From: Zygophlyctis sp. KS116
Lineage: Eukaryota > Chytridiomycota
Assembly (NCBI GenBank): GCA_054661495.1
Contig: BAAFSQ010000027.1
Coordinates: 1-63,155 of the forward strand
Direction: 5' to 3'
Length of the DNA stretch: 63,155 bases
Below the pieces are notes generated by a model. That model was not told the origin of the DNA and did not search any database. It worked only from the letters and a program-made list of their open reading frames with translations. A program made the position numbers and the translations under genes. Shown here piece by piece: positions 9,302 through 21,500 of the stretch. Within the stretch, counting starts at the first letter, position 1. Each line of letters opens with the position of its first letter.

Positions 9302-12300
9302 GACATGGTTTCATTTACAGATTCGTCGGTAATGTTTTTCATGCGTGCCATCTCCATATCAAAAGATGATGAATCAATCATTTGAGCTAAATCATATTCT
9401 TCAAGTTGATTAGTAGGTAATTTTAGAGGATTTCCTTTATATACACTCTTTAGAGTTCCAATAGTATCAATTAGAGACTGTTTGGTAATTTCATGGACAC
9501 GCTTTAGATCTTGATCTATTAGCCATTCAGCTTCAGGTTCTTGAGGACTAGAATCATAAAGTAGATCTTTAATTAAAGGAGTTTCTAAAAATTATACTGG
9601 GAAATATTACCTGGGACTATATCCTTGGGAGAAGGAAGGGGCTTTTTTGTTATTTTAGTAACTATTGGAGAGATTGGTTTTGATTTTGTAATGTTGGTTT
9701 TTATAGTGTCAGAAACTTGATTTTGAATTTTCAAGTCAATTAAAAGATCTACTCCTTCATCAAGAATAGAATTCTTCAAATTACTTAGGATATTGGCCAA
9801 TGGATAAAGGTTTTCTAAAATTGAAGCTGCATTGATGACTCCAGATATTATTGAAACACTATGACTTAGTTTTTTGTCTTCAAGTCCTCTTCTGGTAGTT
9901 ATCGATAAATGGATCTTGGAAAGAAGCGATTCTAATCCTATCAATACAAAGGATACATTTCTGAAAATTATCTTTGAGTCTTCCTCCCTGGTTATATCTG
10001 GTTTCAAGATTTTCATTTGTACAGATTCTAGCAGTTTCTGTAATGTGTCTTGAGAAGCTTCTTGATCACATCCTTGTAGAGTTTCTTCTAGACCGGAAAA
10101 TAAGTTCTGAAGATATGTTTCTACCTCTTTTTGGCGCTGCTGGACCAATGCGGCATGTTTCTAAAGTCTTTTAAAAAACTAAAATTACCTCTGATTTTGT
10201 AATCAACTCTTTCTTTGCTAATGAAACAGCTTGTTCGAGACTTTCTTCTTTACTTTCAAGAGCAACCAACTTTTTGCTCAGTTTTTCTTGCAAAAGCTTA
10301 TTTTGGGCAATCATATCTTCAAACATAACAATGGATCTATCCTTTGCCTACAAATTAAGATTTTTTAGAAAAATACCTCCAATGCCTGTGCATGTTGCAG
10401 ACTTAAATCATTGATAGCCTTTTGATAGTTCTGCTCATTTTCCAATTTTTCTTGATGGCCGATTCGGACTTTTTCTGAGAGATCTGATATTGTTGCATTT
10501 CGTTCTTTTAGCTTGTTGGATAATTCGATTTCGTTTGATCGCGTTTCATCCAAAAGAAGATTTAGCTCTTTCAAAACTGACGACAAATTTTGTTCTTCCG
10601 TTAAATCTGCTTGTCTCCTTTTTCCATTAAACAATTTAGAAACTAAGGAATTGTAATCTGCGAGTAGCTTTTGATTTAAAGATCTTAGTCCATTCGCATC
10701 GTGAACAGAGTCAGTAAGCTGTGACGATAAAGATTCTAAATCGCTTTCTAGTAAGGATTTGTCAGTTTCAAGGGCTTTAGTTTTTTTCCTTATTTGAGAT
10801 ATTTTTTCTTTGGTCTGCTCCAGCTCAGCTTGAGATCTAATATATTGAGCTTCAAGTGATTTTCTGTCATGTTCACTTGTTTTGAATTGACTTTGCAGAT
10901 GCTCATGATCGCCTTTTAATTTGCTTAAAATCGAATCAATTTTGGCCAGTTTTGATTGAAGTTTTCCCTTCTCATCAGAAATAGAAATAATCTCGTGTTT
11001 CATTTGCTGAATTTGATTTTTAGCTTTTCCAACTTCTTCTTGAGACTGTTCAAAATTCTGTTCGATGAAGTTCTTGACAGATTCTAAGATAGGAATTTGT
11101 TTACTTAATTGTTCTTTTTGGATGGCAATCCTTTCCTTTTCCAATCGATAAGAATCTGCTAATTTATAAGCCTTACTTTGTTCCTCTTGGGAATGCTTGA
11201 AGCTTGATTTCAAAAACATTTTTTCCGAATGTGAAAGCTGTAAGTCTGATTGTAATCTGCTTATCTTTGTCTGATACTTGTCTTTTAATTCCTCTATATT
11301 TAATTCTGTCTGTATTTCCAAATCTCGAACTATGTATTTTACTTGAACATCTGCGTCTTTCAACACTTTTACAGATTGTTCAGTTTGACTGGATACTTGT
11401 CTCATAATATTTTCTGTTTGAGATTCCTTAGTTATAGAATTATTGAAGTTATTCAGTTTTAAGGTCAGTTCTTCAAATGCATTTTTGTAATAGTCTCGTT
11501 GACCAATTATATTGACAATATTTTTTGCCTCACTCTCAGATGATTCTACTGAAGAATTAACATCCAATATTTTCGCAAATCCTGAATTTAAAAAATAAAA
11601 ACTTACCTTCTTCAATTAATGATTGAACACTTGGACTCGGTTTAATGGCAGACCCATCGTATTGAGTCTTGAGATAGCTTTTAAACTTTTCGTTAGCTTC
11701 TACAATTTGATAAAGAGAGGCCGATTCTTGAGATAGACCAAACATTCTATTTGCATAACTGATTATATTATCCACAGATAAAATATTATTGCAAATTTTG
11801 GAAGAGTGGATTTCAGACAGATTCGTGCAAGATTCTTTACATAGACCCACTTCGGCAGAAAGATATTGAATGATGACCTGTAATGCATCAACAAAAATTT
11901 CATATCCAATTTGAACAAAATATATGACCTCTTTACTGAGATTTTCAGTATTTACTGAAGTCAATTGAACTATGTCGGCCTTCAATCTAGATTCGATTTC
12001 TTTATAATCGTTGAGAATCTTGAGTATTCGTTCCTTCTCCTCCACGGTTTTTTCAATCGTTATATGTTCAATTTTATCCAACGATTTGATTCTTAATTTA
12101 ATTTTAAAATCTTGCAATTCATGCGATAAAAGCTGGTTTTGTTTTGATAAATGATTATTCGAAATTTTCAATTGATCAATCGTTTTGTTCATTTCAGTAT
12201 TTTCAAATATAAATATTTGACACTTTGTTTCTAATTTATCTTTTTCACATTCTAATTTTTCCAAAACACTCTTTAGCTTGCGTTTGAATTTCATACTTTC

Positions 12301-15300
12301 ACGTAGAGAAATGCTTTCCTCATCTTTGGCCTGCAATTCCAAGAGATTGTTCATTATTACCTCCAAATCTTCTCTTTCTTTTTTGTATTGCTCAATTTTT
12401 GCAGAAGAATCACCAATTATAAGTTCTTGATCAGCAATAATATTTTCTTTGGCAAGATCTCTGGCTCGAGACTCGTGCCTGAGAATTTCCAGCTCTTGAA
12501 CTAGATTCTCTTCCTTTTCAATAAATTCTTGAGATAATCTCTCAAGATCATCCGAAAGGTTTGAAATCGCGTCTGAATGCGATTGATTCATCATCTTCAC
12601 AGTTTCATCCCTTAAAGTATTCAGTTCTTTAATCCTAGCTTCGTATCCATCCTTTATGCTTACAAAGGCCATTTCATCTAAAATACGATTCTCATCGTTC
12701 TGTGAAATTAGAAATTGAATTGTGCGAGAGAGTTTCGACATGACTGCATCGTCATAATAGTTTTCGGCGGATGGTAGTGTCTTGAAATTTGAGTTACTGG
12801 GTAGAGCAGCAACTATATCACTAAGTGATTCATCGCAAATGTTTTTGTATTCAGAGCGAAGATGAGATTCTGCATCTTTACGAATGACTTGAAAGTTTTC
12901 TTTTGCTTCCTCTAATTGACTTATGTTAGATTTTATCTTTTTTATGCTTTCTTTCATAGATTCTTCTTTTCCATTCAAAATTAAGAATTCGGTATCGAAA
13001 GAGAAGTTTAAAATTTTCAGCTGCGAGTTATATAATTCAGAGACACTATTATGATTCTTTTTTAGTTTTTCTAAAGAAATCTCGAATGCCTTCTCGAGCT
13101 TCGTTTTTGAACTAACCAAAGAGTCAAGTGCTTTTTCGAAATTTTGAAGATTATGAAATAATTCAGATTCCCGCGCATGAAGAGATTCAACATCTTTATG
13201 GTATTCACTGTTAAATCTGTTCATTTGAATTCTTAAAAAGTTTTTCTGGTATTCCTCTTCTTTCCTATGACTATCGAGCGCATGATCCAAATGATTTTTC
13301 TGATCTTTCAGAGCGTTTAAAGAGTTAACTTGATTAGATATTTCTTCTTTGATTTTTTTTTCGTAATTATTCATATCATCTAGCTCTGCTCTGTGTTTTT
13401 CATCGATCTCGCTAAATACATCTTCATAATTATAATTTTCCATTTTGTTTTGAAGAGAGTGTAATTTTTGAATAAATGACTTCTTTTTATTACATTTCTC
13501 CGTTGCCAATTCAGACAGCTGCTCAGAAAGTTTCGAAAGATTAGCTGATTCAATTGCCTTTCGTTTAGAAACTGCGGACAGCTTCTTTTCTAATTCTTTT
13601 ATTTCTGAATGATTTATTTTGATCGCAGGCGGTGGTATATCAGGCAAAGGATCTCTGTTTTCTCCTTGTGGCGCTTTATGTAATATGATTGGTATATGAA
13701 GAAAGTCCTTTGATTCACTGAAAAGACTTTGTAACTTTGTCAGCTTTTGATTTAAAACAGCCACTTCCATGTTAATTGACACATTCTGTGCTTGTTCCTG
13801 GTGAAGATTTCCTTTTAGAATACTGTTTTCACGTATCATCATACTAAGACGTTGACTGGATCCTTCATATTCTACCCGTAAATCAGATAAAGCTTTTTCA
13901 AGCGATATAGTACGATTTTTAATAGATTTCATTTGCATTTTTGAGTTTTCTAATTCTTCACTCATCCGATCATTGAGATCTGATAAATCGCTTAAATTTT
14001 CCTTTAAATTTATCTCCTTATACTGAGATTTCATCAACTCTCCTTGTTGCGCAACCAATTTTGTATCCAGCGATAGATTAAGATCCTCGAGATTCTTCAT
14101 GGCAGATCTTCCTTCACTTAGCTGTTGATTAAGTGACAGGTTACGCTCGCCAGATGTAGTCAATTCTTTCTCCAGACTTTGAATACTGTATTCAGACTGT
14201 TCAAGTTTCAAATTGAGCGTATCAGCAAAAGCTTTATGTTCTTCCTCCAGCTTCTGATAGGCTGCATTAGATTCATCAAGCTGCCGATTGAGTGACTGGT
14301 TTATAGCAGCAGATCGACTAAGCTCCTGATTCAATGACTGGTTAGCAGCAGTAATCTCGTAAAGTTTACTTTCAAAATTCTGTATGGCAGATTGAGATTC
14401 GGTGAATTGGACATTCAAATACTGATTTTGGTCCATGGAATCTTTAAGCTGATTTTCTAGGCTCTGTACATCAACTTCATATTTCTTGGTCTGCAGTACA
14501 AGTGATTGAATATGATCAGTTGCAGCTTTAAGCTCGTCCTGTATGACTTTTATGTTACTTTCGTATTCCTTAAGCTGATGATTAAGTGACAGGTTACGCT
14601 CGCCAGATGTAGTCAATTCTTTCTCCAGACTTTGAATACTGTATTCAGACTGTTCAAGTTTCAAATTGAGCGTATCAGCAAAAGCTTTATGTTCTTCCTC
14701 CAGCTTCTGATAGGCTGCATTAGATTCATCAAGCTGCCGATTGAGTGATTGAGTAACATCTGCATTCTCTCTCAATCTATTCTCGAGATTTTGTATTGTA
14801 GATTTAAATTCGGTGAACTGAATACTCAAATACTGATTTTGCTCTATGGAAGCCTTTAATTCATCATCCAACTTCTGTATAGTATTCGAATATTCATGAA
14901 GCTGTACAGTTAGGTGTTCCTTACGCACGGTGGAGATATTTAATTCGTTATCAAGCTTCTGGACTATTTCTTGCAGATTATGTAACTGATCTTGTATTTG
15001 TTGAGTTAGCAATTCTTTTTGACAAATATCATTTTTCAAATAATTATTTTTTTCCTGGGATTCATCAGCTTGAATAGTAAGAGCCCGATTGATTTCAATT
15101 CTTTCATTTAATTCAGTTTTGAAATAGTACAATTGATCATTTAAATCCTGAACTGTTAAATTAGATTGATCAACATTGTGTGAGAGAATTTGGGTCGTTC
15201 TAGTTTGATCGATTAGAGCGGTATTCATTTCGTTCAGTTGAACCTGTAAATTCTGATTTTTGGTATTAGCAACTTGAATGGTTCTAAGAAGATCCATGTT

Positions 15301-18300
15301 AGCTTTCGTTTTTTCACGGAATTCTGAATCTACCTTTTTGAATTTATCTTCCAATTTTCTGATAATTTTATATGCCTCTTCAAGCTTGCTATTAAGAGAC
15401 TTATTTATTTCCAACTTGTCAAATAGCCTATTGTCAAGCTTCTTAAACTCTATTTGAAGGCTCGCTAAGCAACCAGTGAGCTCTTCATTTACAATTAAAT
15501 AGTCCTGCTCCTCTGCCTGTGTTTCTAAAAATATATCATAAATGGCAGAATTTTCTTTTATAGATGATTCATTAACCCCTTTTAAAGTTTTTATCTCCTT
15601 TAAAAGTATATCATTCTTCTTTACAAAATCATTCTTAAGATTTTCTAGGGCCAGATTACTTTCAAGTGCTTCCTGGAGTGACTGAATTAATTCAGATTTT
15701 TCTTTCAGCGTGTTAGATTCCTCATTTGCCATTTTCATTATTTCTTTTTGTGAGCCTTCATATGCAATTTCAAAGTGTTGTAGCTTAGTCCTTACATTTG
15801 ATAGCTCGTTCGTCATCTTCATTTTTTCTGAATCTAACATATTGTTGATTCGTTGAAGGTTAGAAAGCTCATCACTCAGCCTTCTAATTTCAATCCAGAG
15901 CTTATTTTTGTCAATATTTCCATGAGTATTTTCAGATAATGCAGCCTGTGTGGCCACCGAGGCAACGTTTTTAAATTCATCAATCATAGAGAGTTCTGAA
16001 ATTTTAGAATTTACATCATCTTTCAATGACGCTAGTTCAATCTTTAACTTTTCGTTTTCACAATTAAGTTCTTCGATTTTACTCTTCGCAAGTAAGAGCT
16101 CTTCAGCAATAATCATATTATCAGTAGCATCCGTAATTTCATCACCAAGAGTTTTAAAGTCTGCCGTTTTAGCCTTTCCAGAAACCAATGGCTTCTGGCA
16201 TATTCTTTGAAGGGTGCCTTTCACATTCTTTAATTCTTTAAGGGATTGTTCAGCAAAGAAAACCTGTTCCGAGAGCTTGTTATGATCACTTGGCTGGCCG
16301 AATATGATTTTAGAATCCATACTTTCTACCGTTGTATTCATCTTAGTAAGTTCTTCCTCCATATTTTTATCTGATAAACTAGCTTCTGAATCTCCCAATA
16401 ATGGCAATTTTACAATTTCGATATTCTTCTGAATTTCAAAGCTATTTATCATCGAACCATGCTCAAAAGTGTGATTCTCGGAATACGGAGCCGGTTCAAT
16501 CTTTTTAAATGATTTTTTGAATGCTGAAATCTTGGAAGATAACGAATTTGAATCACTATTTGACAACAGGTCGACTTGAGAAACAGATCTAAATTTAAGT
16601 TCTGCTATTTGCAACCGCAAATCGTAGTTCATTTCTTCCAATATGCGAATCTTTGATTTTAACGCAGCATTCACTGAGTCTCTGGTTAATTCGTGATTTA
16701 CTATAGGATCTTGTAACCGGGAAGCTTTCAATTCCAATTCGCCAACCTTTTCTTGTAATACTGAATTTTGTTCAATTAAGAAGATATTAGAGTCTTGAAC
16801 CAGATTGAAATTTTTAAAATCTAATGTATTCGGAGATACTTTTGCTCTATCAGATGGCGATGGATTATTCTGATTTAAGTCTTCCTTAAGTTGCATTATT
16901 TCATTTTCCTTTTGCTGTGCATAAGCAAAGAAGGAATGATGATATGCTGATTTATCATCTGTAAAAATTGAAATATTATCTACATTTCTGCCAGGGAATG
17001 CCGAAGCAATCAAAGAGTCAATCATTAAGAATGGCTCAAACTTTAAAGCTCCAGGGACCAATATACCCGAGTCTTCCTCAAAAACATCTGCATATAGCTG
17101 CTTATAAATATTAGAATTGTACAGGGATGGATTAATGTCTATAATTTAAAGAAACAATATTACCTATTTTTTTAATAGCATTATGTCCCGATGAATTTAA
17201 AATAGTTACTAAAAGGCCCTGAATGAATTTTGAATCGTCTATAATCTGTAAAATTCTACTTGATATAGGCTGAGTAAAGCAAACGTTTTTAGGTACTGAC
17301 CCAGTAAAGTTTGTATTTTCCACATTAACAAAAAATGCCGACATGTCTACGGTAAATTCTTTCAGCTTTTTTGTAGAAACAACTGGAAGATCCAATTCAT
17401 CAAATATTTCATGGATTTGAATCAAATTTGATTTCTGCTCTGATATAAACCTTTCTAGACATATATCACGCTCAACTCTTTTTAGATGTTCATTTTCCAA
17501 TTCGACATAAGTTACCCATAGTATATCTTGAGCTTTTTCATACGAGTTAAAGATAGATGCAGACAAAAAAGACAAATATTTGTTCCATTCTCTCAAATCT
17601 GCCATTTTATGATCTGTAACAGCTTTAAGATCCTGTATTTGAGATATTAAACGATTTTGATGAGCTTCATTCAACCTCATATATTCAGAAATCTATAATT
17701 TTAGTATATTTCTTATACCTGACTAGCCATCACACTTTTTTCAATTTGTAGTAACTTGTTTTCTTGCTGCAATTCCCTAAATTTGATTTTTGTGGTCTAC
17801 TTTGTTATTTTTACAATTTATTACATCATTTTCTTCTTGTTTTTCTAAAAGAGATTGTACATTTTGCTCTAATTCCACGACTCTTCGTGCCATTTTTAGA
17901 GATTCCTGCTGAATCTGCAGAGATATTGAACAATTTAAGCATTTTTCATCCTTTGGAATTTTATTCAAGTTTCTAATTTCTTGATTTCTTTCAGCAATTA
18001 AAATCCGGGCATCATTTAGTTTTTCTTTCAAGTCTTTTAGAGATTCATCTTTTTCCAGAGACATTTGACTTAAATCCTTGATGAGAGAAGCATTTATTCC
18101 ATTTAACCTTTGAATTTCCAGTTTATCCATGTCTACTTGAGCCAATAATTGAGCATTAGTTTCTGCCAAAGAGAATAAATCTTGTGGAATATTTAAAGAC
18201 TTGCTAGCTTGTTCTTGCGCCAATTGGACTTGAGTTTTTCTTAATAAAAAGTTTTGACTCTGAAACTCCATTTGAAGCTTTAGGAATTGAGACTTGAATT

Positions 18301-18343
18301 CTGCTTCTATCCTATTATTTACATCAAATTGAATAGTCTCCAT
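9274..18343 (-). CDS. Giant coiled-coil protein (~2,950 aa), function unknown
   Basis: One gene of about ten exons. All junctions keep reading frame, for example INW|ELQQEN, ASQ|ISEYM, KKI|DINPS, IEEG|FAKIL, ALE|AKDRS and KSE|KHAAL. Most of the length is heptad-like coiled coil rich in Glu, Lys, Gln and Leu. A more globular, less charged stretch covers roughly residues 220-400, and a helical non-coiled C-terminal region follows about residue 2,650. Residue runs near the middle contain an internal exact repeat. The architecture resembles golgins, centrosomal or basal-body scaffold proteins, but I can assign no family. Starts at ATG 18343, 253 bp from the divergent NBAS gene. There is no signal peptide or membrane segment. 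Confidence 0.8.
14126..14295 (-). repeat. 170-bp exact direct repeat, copy A, inside the giant coiled-coil gene
   Basis: Identical by eye to 14579-14748. The offset is 453 bp, exactly 151 codons, so the reading frame is kept and the protein carries the same ~56-residue block twice (QLDESNAAYQKLEEEHKAF and onward). Flanking sequence shows weaker periodic similarity (DQNQYLNVQFTES versus EQNQYLSIQFTEF), suggesting an older 151-residue duplication with a freshly homogenised core. Confidence 0.95.
14579..14748 (-). repeat. 170-bp exact direct repeat, copy B, inside the giant coiled-coil gene
   Basis: Partner of 14126-14295. In protein order this is the first copy, preceded by VTQSLNR and followed by SLNHQLKEYES. 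Copy A is preceded by AINQSLNR and followed by SLNQQLSEGRS. Confidence 0.95.
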
Positions 18344-18596
18344 CTTTACAAGATTTTGTGACGTATTTAAGTAAATTCGGACGAAAATTCCCGATTTAAT
18401 TTCGGACTCTCAAATACTAGTCTAGTTGGGATGATTAGTAGAGGTTACATGTGTCTCAATTGGACTCGTGGAAGGGATTGACTCTCAAAAACAAAAACTA
18501 ATCTCAATAACAAATGTAAAACTTGGAAATTTGAAATGTCTAGGTTAATCACGGGAGTTTGGGTTTTCGACAATTTAAGCTTTTTATAAACCCGAA
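18344..18596. promoter_or_regulatory. Divergent promoter region, giant coiled-coil gene / NBAS
   Basis: 253 bp between two divergent ATGs. It contains two TCGGAC motifs at 18377-18382 and 18402-18407, a hexamer seen near many starts in this window. No TATA box is obvious beyond general AT richness. Promoter role is inferred from position. Confidence 0.45.
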
Positions 18597-21500
18597 ATGA
18601 TTCTGGAAACTATTCCAATCTTTCAAAGTTCTTGCTGTGATAATTTGGAGATTCCCCTTCTTATTTCTTCTCCTGAATTGCACGCATCTATCTGCTGTCA
18701 GAATGTGTGTTTTTGTTTGGTGAGTCAGGGCCAAAGAGTTTCAAAAATCAGACTTAATCCAGGGGTAAGAGGAGGGTCATGGGCCAGTACTGTGTTAATT
18801 TGTTTTTCGGACACTGAAATTCAGGCACACAAGATTGTAAATTTGGAAATATCGAAATCATCAACCTTTGCATCATCAATGCATCCAATCCTCCATATTC
18901 AGGTACTGGATTTTTCAGACTCTTCAAATTTTTGTTTTTTAATTTACAATAACTGTAAAATAACTCTTGCGCAGTGTAACGAAAATTTAGAAATCATTGA
19001 AATTGGTTCTTATTACTCATCAGAACCTATAATAGGGATCACAGCCTTGTCAGAAACAAGAATGTTGATTTTTAAATCAAATTCATCTATAGAAATTTCA
19101 ACTAGTCAATTTAGGAAAACCTCAAAATGGTTTTATAATAGTAATGCTATCATAGTATCATCGGATATTTATGATGATGTAGGAGTTTGGGTTGATGAAA
19201 CTGGTTTAGTGAGTTTTAGACATGGAAATGTTTTAAAGACGATGGATTCAAAAAAAGTGGGCGATTATTTGGGAGTTAAAAGCACGTTTTTAGTCAATCA
19301 AGTTTGGTTTTTCTCTAAGAACTGTATTGTATTCAAGTTTGAAAATGGGATGGTGGGGCTTATAGAGTTAGACGAGGTAAAAATTTAGAACTAAGATGTT
19401 AGAATTTTTCTTTAACCAATATAGAACTTTCACAATCATTCTTTCCGCTCTCAAATATACAGGTTCTACGGGATGATCAAATTCTTGTTCTTGATGTTAA
19501 AAGTAAGATTGTAAGAGACAATACTGTTCAAAGTTACCCTCTATTTCAAGAATACTTTCTCTGGATTTTACGTATTTTGGCATTGATTTTTCCCATTTTT
19601 ATGGAGTATTTTAAACCATTTAGTGGATATAAGATAGAATGTTTAGAAAGTGATGATTGTGTAATGGAGTTAACAACTGTTATCAAACTTTCACCGCTGG
19701 AAAATCTTCAACGCCGGCTTTTGTTTCAAGAATATCCCAAAGCTCTTGAAATCGCTTTAAATCACTCTCTTGATACTGATTTAGTCTACAAAACACAAAT
19801 TAAAGATATGATTAGTTTGAAGCATCATATCAGTTTTCTCAAGATAGAACCTATTCTGGATAAGGTCAATGATAGAAAATGGCTGATGGATTTTTGTTTG
19901 TTGCCGGCAAATAGTGCCGCTCTTACCCGTTCCCTTTTGGATTATATAATTTTGCAAACAAAGGACTTGAGTCAGAGAGACATTGACCAAGAAATCGATG
20001 CATTCTTTGAAGGTAGAAAATATGAAACATCTCTACCAATCTCACCTGCTGCCGCTTTGCGCTTTCGTGTAGAATCATTATGTAGGATTGATAAGCTTGA
20101 TCTTTATGAAGCATTGTATTCTGGTTCATTTCAAGATTTTTCTTTTAATTCAAAATTAAATACTTTTTATAGTAGATCATATCTGGATATTTCCCAAGAG
20201 TTGGCTTCTAAAGGGAAGTGTTCTGCTTTGAATCTTATTTTTTCTCGTTTCTATGGTCAAGCTTCACCATATAGATTTCAAATTCTTGATAAAATACCAG
20301 ATGATGTCAAAATCAGTGATTATGAAGATTTGATCCCCAAGATAGGTCATGACGGCTATGAAGTAGAGATACTACCATTATCGTATTTTCGCAAGAGGGA
20401 CTGGGTTGAAAGGAATGAAATTATTGATTTTTTGCGTCTTTTGGATGAAATATTAATCGCCGAAATTCAAAAAGACAACGATTTACCAGCTACTCGTAAT
20501 GATTGGCTAGACTGGTTTAAAAAGCGGATAGCAAGAATGGAGCACATTAGCAAAAGAAATGCGTTGGAATTAGCAAATTTAGCCATAGCAAGAGGATTTG
20601 AATCCGAGTGTACGATAATTAGGGACCGCCTAAATCTGTTGGAGAAAATCAGCTCATCAGATTTCGCCGAAAAATTAAGTGAAGTTGACCTTATGGCTCT
20701 AGAGACATTTCCTCCTCATGACCTACTTCGTAGCTTCATGATACTTGCAGATTTGAATGGAATCGAAGAACTTTTCTCTGTTATAATTGTTCCTTTCTTA
20801 GCCATTATTGAACAACCATTTCAATTATTAAGAAATGTGCTCATAGAAATCAGCTCAAAAGATCTTTCTTTATTAGCCAAGCTTTCCAACGGTCAAACTA
20901 TACAATCACTAAAAGACTTTGCATCAATAGATGATCTGAAACTTTTACTGATGGATTGTGCGTTGGCATGTAATCTGAATGATTCTTACGAAAACCTTGA
21001 TTTAATATTAAATTGCCTTCTGTCGTCATTTGAAATTCGCGATGAAAATAAAAATGATTGGGACATCGGCGAGGAAGGTGAACACGTAGATCCCATTTCA
21101 GATGTTTCTGATGATATCAAAAAGAGGGTCAATTGCTTCGCTGCATATGTAAAGGCTAAGAATACTTTCAGTCTATATAACATTGAAAAACCTTTAAAAT
21201 GGTTTTCTGTGGACCTTAAAACTACAACACGGCAGGAACAGATTATCGGTGAACTTTTTCAAAACGCAGTGGCACTTAACTCTGATTGGGCAAAACTTCT
21301 TAATCAATTGGATGAACTGAATCAAGACGGTATCTTACCCCATCTTTCCAGAACAAAAATGTATGCGGATGCTTTGAAAATTATATTGCGTGATGGAAAA
21401 ATCACTCTTGCAAAAAAAATTGCATTCCCTTCTTCAGGGTCTCCCCCTATTCCGATGCAGGACTTGGAGACGATCGTTTTGGATTCTGCCCGAGATTTCT

